A stretch of 18,977 bases of DNA. Source: UMGS363 sp051881775 (GTDB lineage Bacteria > Bacillota > Clostridia > Oscillospirales > Ruminococcaceae). The notes beneath the pieces were generated by a model, which saw nothing but the letters and a program-made list of their open reading frames with translations, had not been told where the DNA came from and did not search any database. The stretch is from assembly GCA_051881775.1 (NCBI GenBank), contig JBJEQN010000030.1, positions 1 through 18,977 of the forward strand. Direction: 5' to 3'. A program made the translations under genes and the position numbers. Shown piece by piece: positions 15,314 to 18,977 of this stretch; position 1 is the stretch's first letter; every line of letters begins with the position of its first letter.

Positions 15314-15352
15314 AAGGCAACACCGTACAAAGATTGTGTGCGGTGTTGCCTT
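15314..15352. promoter_or_regulatory. Strong hairpin abutting the transporter ribosome site
   Basis: A 12-bp perfect stem AAGGCAACACCG (15314-15325) / CGGTGTTGCCTT (15341-15352), extendable by four more pairs including one G-U. The AAGGAG ribosome site of the EamA-type gene starts at the very next base (15353). On the minus strand the stem is followed by GATTTTT, so it also looks like a minus-strand terminator, although no complete minus-strand gene ends there. Confidence 0.6.
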
Positions 15353-15367
15353 AAGGAGATGATTGTT

Positions 15368-16228
15368 ATGTGGCTTGCGGCCGCCTTCGGTTCGGCGCTT
15401 TTTGCAGGAATAACCTCCGTACTGGCGAAATGCGGCATAAAAAAAGCCGACCCTGACGCTGTTACCGCTTTAAGAACGGCGGCGGTGCTTGTTTTTGCGT
15501 GGCTTATGGTGCTTATCACCGGCGCATGGCAAGGGATAGAAAACGTCAGTGTGAAAACCTGGGTATTTCTCGTTCTTTCGGGACTTGCAACGGGGGCTTC
15601 GTGGATATGCTATTTCAGAGCGCTGCAGCTTGGGGATGTGAACAAGGTCGTTTCCGTTGACAAGTCAAGCACGGTGCTTACCATAATCCTTGCGGTGATA
15701 TTTTTAGGCGAGAGCCTTACCCCGTTAAAGGCGGTGGGAGCCGCCGCTGCAGCCGCAGGTACATATGTTATGACGGGCAAAAAGGAAGGCGGCGAAAGCG
15801 GCAAGGACAGCCGTATGTGGCTCGTTTACGCTATTTTGTCGGCAGTTTTTGCAAGCCTTACTTCTATTTTGGGAAAAGTGGGCATAGAGGGCGTTGATTC
15901 AAACCTTGGAACGGCGGTAAGAACGACAGTGGTGCTTGCTGCGGCGTGGGGAATAGTTTTTGCAAGGGGCAAAGCCGCCGAGGTAAAGAAAATAGGCGGC
16001 AGAGAGCTTCTGTTCGTGCTTCTTTCGGGAGCGGCAACAGGGGCTTCGTGGCTTTGCTATTACAGCGCTCTGAAAAACGGACCTGCAAGCATTGTTGTTT
16101 CCGTTGACAAGCTGAGTGTTCTTTTCACCGCTCTGTTCTCCCGTGTTATACTTGGTGAACGGCTTAACAAGCGCTCCGGGGCAGGTCTTGCACTTATTAC
16201 GGCAGGAACCTTGGCGATGATTTTCTGA
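15368..16228 (+). CDS. EamA/DMT-family membrane transporter
   Basis: 286 residues and about ten TM helices arranged as two homologous halves. The internal duplication is plain: FLVLSGLATGASWICYFRAL, then VVSVDKSS and FLGESLTP (first half, about 67-119), reappear as FVLLSGAATGASWLCYYSAL, VVSVDKLS and ILGERLNK (second half, about 216-269). This is the drug/metabolite transporter superfamily. The substrate is unknown; members export amino acids, sugars or drugs. The ATG at 15368 lies 9 bases after AAGGAG; two upstream in-frame ATGs sit in or before the ribosome site and are rejected. No terminator is seen before the next gene, 37 bp downstream. Confidence 0.88.
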   Translation: MWLAAAFGSALFAGITSVLAKCGIKKADPDAVTALRTAAVLVFAWLMVLITGAWQGIENVSVKTWVFLVLSGLATGASWICYFRALQLGDVNKVVSVDKSSTVLTIILAVIFLGESLTPLKAVGAAAAAAGTYVMTGKKEGGESGKDSRMWLVYAILSAVFASLTSILGKVGIEGVDSNLGTAVRTTVVLAAAWGIVFARGKAAEVKKIGGRELLFVLLSGAATGASWLCYYSALKNGPASIVVSVDKLSVLFTALFSRVILGERLNKRSGAGLALITAGTLAMIF

Positions 16229-16265
16229 ATTATTACTTATTCACATTTATATGGAGAGAATAATT

Positions 16266-17045
16266 ATGTGGGATGAAATAATTAAAGCCGACCAATTAAA
16301 CAATGATCTATACGATTATCTATTAGATATTTTTGATGAAAATTTCCCTAAATATGATGTTTCTGAAGGAAGAACTGTCCTGACTTATTTATGGTACGGA
16401 ACGTTTGGCGGCTGGTCCCAAATGAATATGGCACTGTCTTTACAGATAAATGACAAAACTCATTCTGCAACTGTTTACTGCAATTGTCATGAACTCAACG
16501 GTACATCCGCAATTGCTTTTGATTATAAATCTGCAATTAATGCCGAAAAAATTTTTTCAGAAGCAATTGCAAAAATACACGATGTTAAAGAACGTGAGGT
16601 AACATTGGACGGATATGACAATTATATTTTAATGCCAAGCGGAGATGTTCTTTATTGGCATTGTTCTGCTCCTAACGAATGGACAAAATATATACAAATA
16701 TGCAAAAAACTATTTAATTGTTTAAAATCAGAATATCCTGATATTTATACAAGACCAATTAAAACCAAATATGAATCAGAGCTGTATGCTAATTACCAAA
16801 TATTTGACATAAAATGCTTGATTTTTAACAATAAAATAAAAATTATAAGCAGTTATGAAATTAAATATGATAAAAAAGTACATTCTCCGATAATTTGCTT
16901 TTATTACGGCAGAAAAAAGCTAAAAATATCCTTATCATTTGATGAACGGCAACGAATAAAATCTGATTTGATTCAAAAAAAGATAATCAGACTATCCGAC
17001 TATACTATAATTTCATTAAAGGAATACAAGAAAAATAAACACTGA
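16266..17045 (+). CDS. Hypothetical protein, AT-rich, unrecognised
   Basis: 259 residues, predicted soluble, no signal peptide or TM. I do not recognise a family. Visible features are an acidic N-terminus (LYDYLLDIFDENFPKYDVSE), a segment rich in aromatic and Gly residues (TYLWYGTFGGWSQMNMALSL), YWHCSAPNEWTKY in the middle, and a Lys/Ile-rich C-terminal half ending KKNKH. Codon use is strongly A/T in third positions, unlike the GC-richer genes on both sides, which suggests recent transfer. I chose the ATG at 16266, with GGAGAG 7 bases upstream, over the ATG at 16251. It may be cotranscribed with the transporter. An immunity-type or antitoxin-type role would fit a lone AT-rich gene, but nothing in the sequence proves it. 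Confidence 0.75.
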   Translation: MWDEIIKADQLNNDLYDYLLDIFDENFPKYDVSEGRTVLTYLWYGTFGGWSQMNMALSLQINDKTHSATVYCNCHELNGTSAIAFDYKSAINAEKIFSEAIAKIHDVKEREVTLDGYDNYILMPSGDVLYWHCSAPNEWTKYIQICKKLFNCLKSEYPDIYTRPIKTKYESELYANYQIFDIKCLIFNNKIKIISSYEIKYDKKVHSPIICFYYGRKKLKISLSFDERQRIKSDLIQKKIIRLSDYTIISLKEYKKNKH

Positions 17046-17089
17046 TTCCCCAAAAAAATCATTTTCCCCAAAAATATTTATTATGCCTA

Positions 17090-17118
17090 TTGAAATCATA
17101 TGATTAATATGCTATAAT
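17090..17118 (+). promoter_or_regulatory. Promoter of the Rrf2-family gene with central palindrome
   Basis: TTGAAA (17090-17095), 17-bp spacer, TATAAT (17113-17118). The spacer starts with a perfect 12-bp palindrome AATCATATGATT (17094-17105), a candidate operator for autoregulation. Confidence 0.75.
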
Positions 17119-17164
17119 GTTTTTATAAGTTAAGAAAAACGATTTTAAACGGGAGGTTTTTTGC

Positions 17165-17602
17165 GTGAAAATATCAACAAAAGGAAGATACGCTCTGAGA
17201 ATGATGCTTGACCTTAGCCAGAGCAGCGGCGATGAATTTGTTGCGCTGAAAGACATTGCGGAACGCCAGAATATTTCCAAAAAATATCTCGAACAGATAG
17301 TTCCCCTTCTCAACGGCGCAGGTATGCTCCAGACAAACAGAGGTTATCAGGGCGGATACCGTCTTGCCCGAAAGCCGTCGGAATACACCGTTGCGGAAAT
17401 ACTGAAAGTAACGGAGGGAAACCTTGCTCCTGTTGCCTGCCTTGAAACGGAGACAATGCAGTGCGAACGTTACGCCGAATGTATGACTATTGGCGTTTGG
17501 GAGGGACTTTACAAGGTCATTACCGAATATCTCGGCGGAATTACTTTGCAGGACATTATCGACAGAGGCAGCTCCAACGCTGCGGATAATTATTCGATTT
17601 AA
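17165..17602 (+). CDS. Rrf2-family transcriptional regulator, probable Fe-S sensor
   Basis: 145 residues with a GTG start. The N-terminal winged helix (about 1-66) reads KISTKGRYALRMMLDLS, SKKYLEQIVPLLNGAGML, then NRGYQGGYRLAR, standard for IscR/CymR/NsrR relatives. The dimerisation helix and a Cys cluster follow, with Cys92, Cys100 and Cys106 (C-x7-C-x5-C), close to the three Cys of IscR (92, 98, 104). This suggests a cluster-binding regulator rather than the Cys-poor CymR type; the regulated signal (iron, NO, redox) is not deducible. GGGAGG lies 8 bases before the GTG. It has its own promoter with a palindrome in the spacer, and no iscS/nifU or cysK follows, so it stands alone. It is separated from the next gene by a repeat-rich block. 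Confidence 0.9.
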   Translation: MKISTKGRYALRMMLDLSQSSGDEFVALKDIAERQNISKKYLEQIVPLLNGAGMLQTNRGYQGGYRLARKPSEYTVAEILKVTEGNLAPVACLETETMQCERYAECMTIGVWEGLYKVITEYLGGITLQDIIDRGSSNAADNYSI

Positions 17603-17717
17603 TGCGGAATTCGGAATTCGGAATGCGGAATTCTATGCTTTGCGCAGATAAAAAATGAAATCCGCGAGCGAAGCGAACACCTTAATTATTCATTATTCAT
17701 TTTTCGTTATTCATTTT
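17601..17717. repeat. Heptamer repeat element
   Basis: Left part: AATGCGG/AATTCGG units repeated with a 7-bp period (17601-17634). Right part: TTATTCA-type units, also period 7 (about 17685-17715), in inverse sense (AATGAAT read backwards). Between them is a CGCGAGCGAAGCG core. The layout mirrors the element at 1353-1573, though the unit sequences differ. Confidence 0.7.
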
Positions 17718-17722
17718 ATGTA

Positions 17723-17806
17723 GGAGACGGGTCTCCCGTCCCGATTTTTTCGCACAAAATCAGCATTATTTCGCATTATCTCTGTAGGGGCGCACATTGT
17801 GCGCCC
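17723..17806. repeat. Two short GC-rich palindromes, terminator-like
   Basis: GACGGG-TCT-CCCGTC (17726-17740), followed by a T-run (17745-17750), can terminate the Rrf2 transcript. GGGCGCAC-ATT-GTGCGCCC (17788-17806) is followed by GATTTTG. Both are preceded by a GTAGG-type flank and look like members of short dispersed palindromic repeats. Confidence 0.7.
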
Positions 17807-17875
17807 GATTTTGTTGCACCACATTGTCCGTTAATAACTGGCTTTGTGTGCATAACAACACCCTACTTTACCTTG

Positions 17876-18033
17876 CCGCAGAAAAATACATTTCGCTGCG
17901 CTCAATATATTTTTTGCGGAGGGTACTTGGTTTGTACGGGATAGAAATAGGCGCAATTCACATTGGGTTGGTTCCACGAGTTTTGTGTTATACAAAACTT
18001 TGCTGGGTTCCAACTCTTTGGTGAATTGCGCCT
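17876..18033. repeat. Imperfect hairpin followed by a large compound hairpin with a T-run
   Basis: First stem: 17876-17888 with 17908-17919, 12 bp with one bulged G. Second structure: outer 13-bp perfect stem AGGCGCAATTCAC (17949-17961) / GTGAATTGCGCCT (18021-18033), mid stem GTTGG/CCAAC (17967-17971 / 18010-18014), apical stem AGTTTTGT/ACAAAACT (17979-17986 / 17992-17999), then GGATTTTTT. It could be a mobile palindromic repeat, a structured RNA or a strong terminator. Confidence 0.6.
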
Positions 18034-18088
18034 TTGGATTTTTTACTTTTCTGCGTTTAACTCTGCAATGCGTATGCTCTGCTTTAGG

Positions 18089-18186
18089 GGATTTCGCTCT
18101 CTGCGGAGAGCGATTTAAGGGCTTCTCGCCCTTAAAAATCCTCGCCAAAGGGACTAATCCCTTTGGAATCCCATTATGGCTTCGCC
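18089..18186. repeat. Cluster of three consecutive hairpins (plus two minor ones)
   Basis: CGCTCTC-TGCG-GAGAGCG (18095-18112). TTTAAGGGC-TTCTC-GCCCTTAAA (18114-18136). CCAAAGGGA-CTAA-TCCCTTTGG (18145-18166). The first two are enclosed by GGATTT (18089-18094) / AAATCC (18136-18141), giving a three-way junction. Minor stems CCATTATGG and GGCTTCGCC follow at 18171-18186. The block lies just after the stop codon of the SLH gene on the minus strand and may end its transcript. Confidence 0.65.
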
Positions 18187-18212
18187 TTTCCGCTTCAACT
18201 TTTGCCTGCGTA

Positions 18213-18977
18213 TCACTTATTCAGATACAATATATAATCATATATCATCTGCATTGCTTTCGCTCTGGAGATCTTCTTATCGGGTTCAAACTTTCCGTCC
18301 GTTCCCGTCATAAAGCCCATAGCCTTGGCAATTGCTATGTAGCCTGCATACTCGTCTGTAGCCTTTACATCGTCAAAGGGAGCCTTATATATTCCCTTAA
18401 GCTCCGCAAACTTTGTTCCGCCCATAATGTCAACAAATATCTGTGCGGCTTCCTTATTTGTTATAGAGGACTTTTCATTTTCGCTTGAACTGTATCTTCC
18501 CCATCCGTATATCGCCTGAGAAACAAGGGTTCTGAACTCGGTATCGGTTATCGCCTTATTGGGGTCAAACTTTCCGTCCTCTGAGCTGAGTGTTATGCCG
18601 TATCTTGCAAGGGTCTCTATTGCGGTTTTCTGCTTTATTCCGTCAATGTCGGTATACTTGCCGGAATTTTTCTCCGTCTTGGTCACGACCTCGCCCGACC
18701 AGTCAACTATCTGATACTTGCTGTTAAGGTAGAAGCTGTCAATATCGTAAAGCAGGTAGGTCTTTACCGTTCCGTCGGGCTTATAGTAGCCGTCGTAGTA
18801 AAGGCGTGTTTCAAGCTGCTTGAATATCTGTGTGAACGCCTTATCGTTGTCAAATTCGGGAACGGAGGACGGGAACTTAACGTCTGTGTAGTTATAGCTT
18901 ACATTGTTTACATTGCCCTTATTGTCAACGGTAACATAAATATTGTCGCCCTCAACGATAACGCCGTTAACATAGCG
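18213..18977 (-). CDS. YcdB/YcdC-like SLH-domain surface protein, C-terminal part (runs off the right edge)
   Basis: 254 codons plus TGA are in the window; the frame stays open to base 18977, so the start lies outside. The beginning (RYVNGVIVEGDNIYVTVDNK, then KFPSSVPEFDNDKAF, and later LLYDIDSFYLNSKYQIVDWS) resembles YcdB/YcdC-type repeats, which carry PepSY-like folds. Residues about 108-155, 170-187 and 200-250 look like S-layer homology repeats (YTDIDG, GKFDPNKAITDTEF, FDDVKATDEYAGYIAIAKAM, GKFEPDKKISRAKAM), which usually bind cell-wall polysaccharide. It is therefore a secreted, wall-bound protein; the function of the YcdB/YcdC part is unknown. A GTG at 18686 is internal and not the start. 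Confidence 0.85.
   Translation of the reverse strand, partial: RYVNGVIVEGDNIYVTVDNKGNVNNVSYNYTDVKFPSSVPEFDNDKAFTQIFKQLETRLYYDGYYKPDGTVKTYLLYDIDSFYLNSKYQIVDWSGEVVTKTEKNSGKYTDIDGIKQKTAIETLARYGITLSSEDGKFDPNKAITDTEFRTLVSQAIYGWGRYSSSENEKSSITNKEAAQIFVDIMGGTKFAELKGIYKAPFDDVKATDEYAGYIAIAKAMGFMTGTDGKFEPDKKISRAKAMQMIYDYILYLNK

Noticed and set aside
17046..17085. Repeated TTCCCCAAAAA motif before the Rrf2 promoter
   Set aside because: Only two copies in an AT-rich gap; no pairing or operator logic is evident.
17831..18148. Minus-strand ORF of 105 codons across the hairpin block
   Set aside because: It reads through several perfect inverted repeats, has no convincing ribosome site and no domain. It is an open frame created by repeat sequence, as are the plus-strand ORFs at 17797-18024 and 17985-18488.

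Overview
The window is a piece of a Clostridia chromosome, most likely a Ruminococcus-type member of the Oscillospiraceae. The placement rests on gene content and signals, not on a marker gene. The content includes a HrcA/CIRCE-controlled hrcA-grpE-dnaK-dnaJ operon in Gram-positive order, strong AAGGAGG-type ribosome sites, TTGACA/TATAAT promoters, an SLH-domain surface protein, a GGGtGRT protein with a NifU-like partner, and plant-polysaccharide enzymes (GH5, GH3). No dockerin is visible on the GH5 enzyme, so nothing here argues for a cellulosome.

Layout. At 1-1221 (minus) a NifU-like Fe-S scaffold protein is followed by the start of a GGGtGRT protein that runs off the left edge. At 1353-1573 there is a large nested palindrome built of 7-bp units. 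At 1701-2957 (plus) lies a two-TM sensor diguanylate cyclase. A bidirectional terminator separates it from the heat-shock operon (2998-7814, minus), which starts from a consensus promoter with a perfect CIRCE operator and extra CIRCE half-sites. At 8047-10555 (minus) two secreted or surface proteins form a likely operon: a membrane-anchored jelly-roll (CBM-like) protein, then a GH5 glycoside hydrolase whose barrel is interrupted by a CBM-like insert. At 10673-12757 (minus) is an EF-G paralogue lacking the usual catalytic His. At 13039-15117 (plus) is a cytoplasmic GH3 glycosidase. A 38-residue membrane ORF (15107-15223, minus) overlaps its 3' end. Then come an EamA-type transporter, an AT-rich unrecognised gene, and an Rrf2-family regulator with three Cys. 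A gene-free block of about 610 bp (17603-18212) is packed with heptamer repeats and consecutive hairpins. The right edge holds the C-terminus of a YcdB/YcdC-like SLH protein.

How the genes work together. The GH5/CBM-like pair acts outside the cell on plant glycans, and the GH3 enzyme probably trims imported oligosaccharides inside it. The chaperone operon is a self-contained stress module. The left-edge pair and the Rrf2 gene both point to Fe-S biology, but they are far apart and no link is shown. No tRNA, rRNA, CRISPR array, transposase or phage gene was recognised. The least explained items are the GH5 insert, the 18-bp perfect palindrome over the GH5-operon promoter, the small membrane ORF, the two heptamer elements and the hairpin block.
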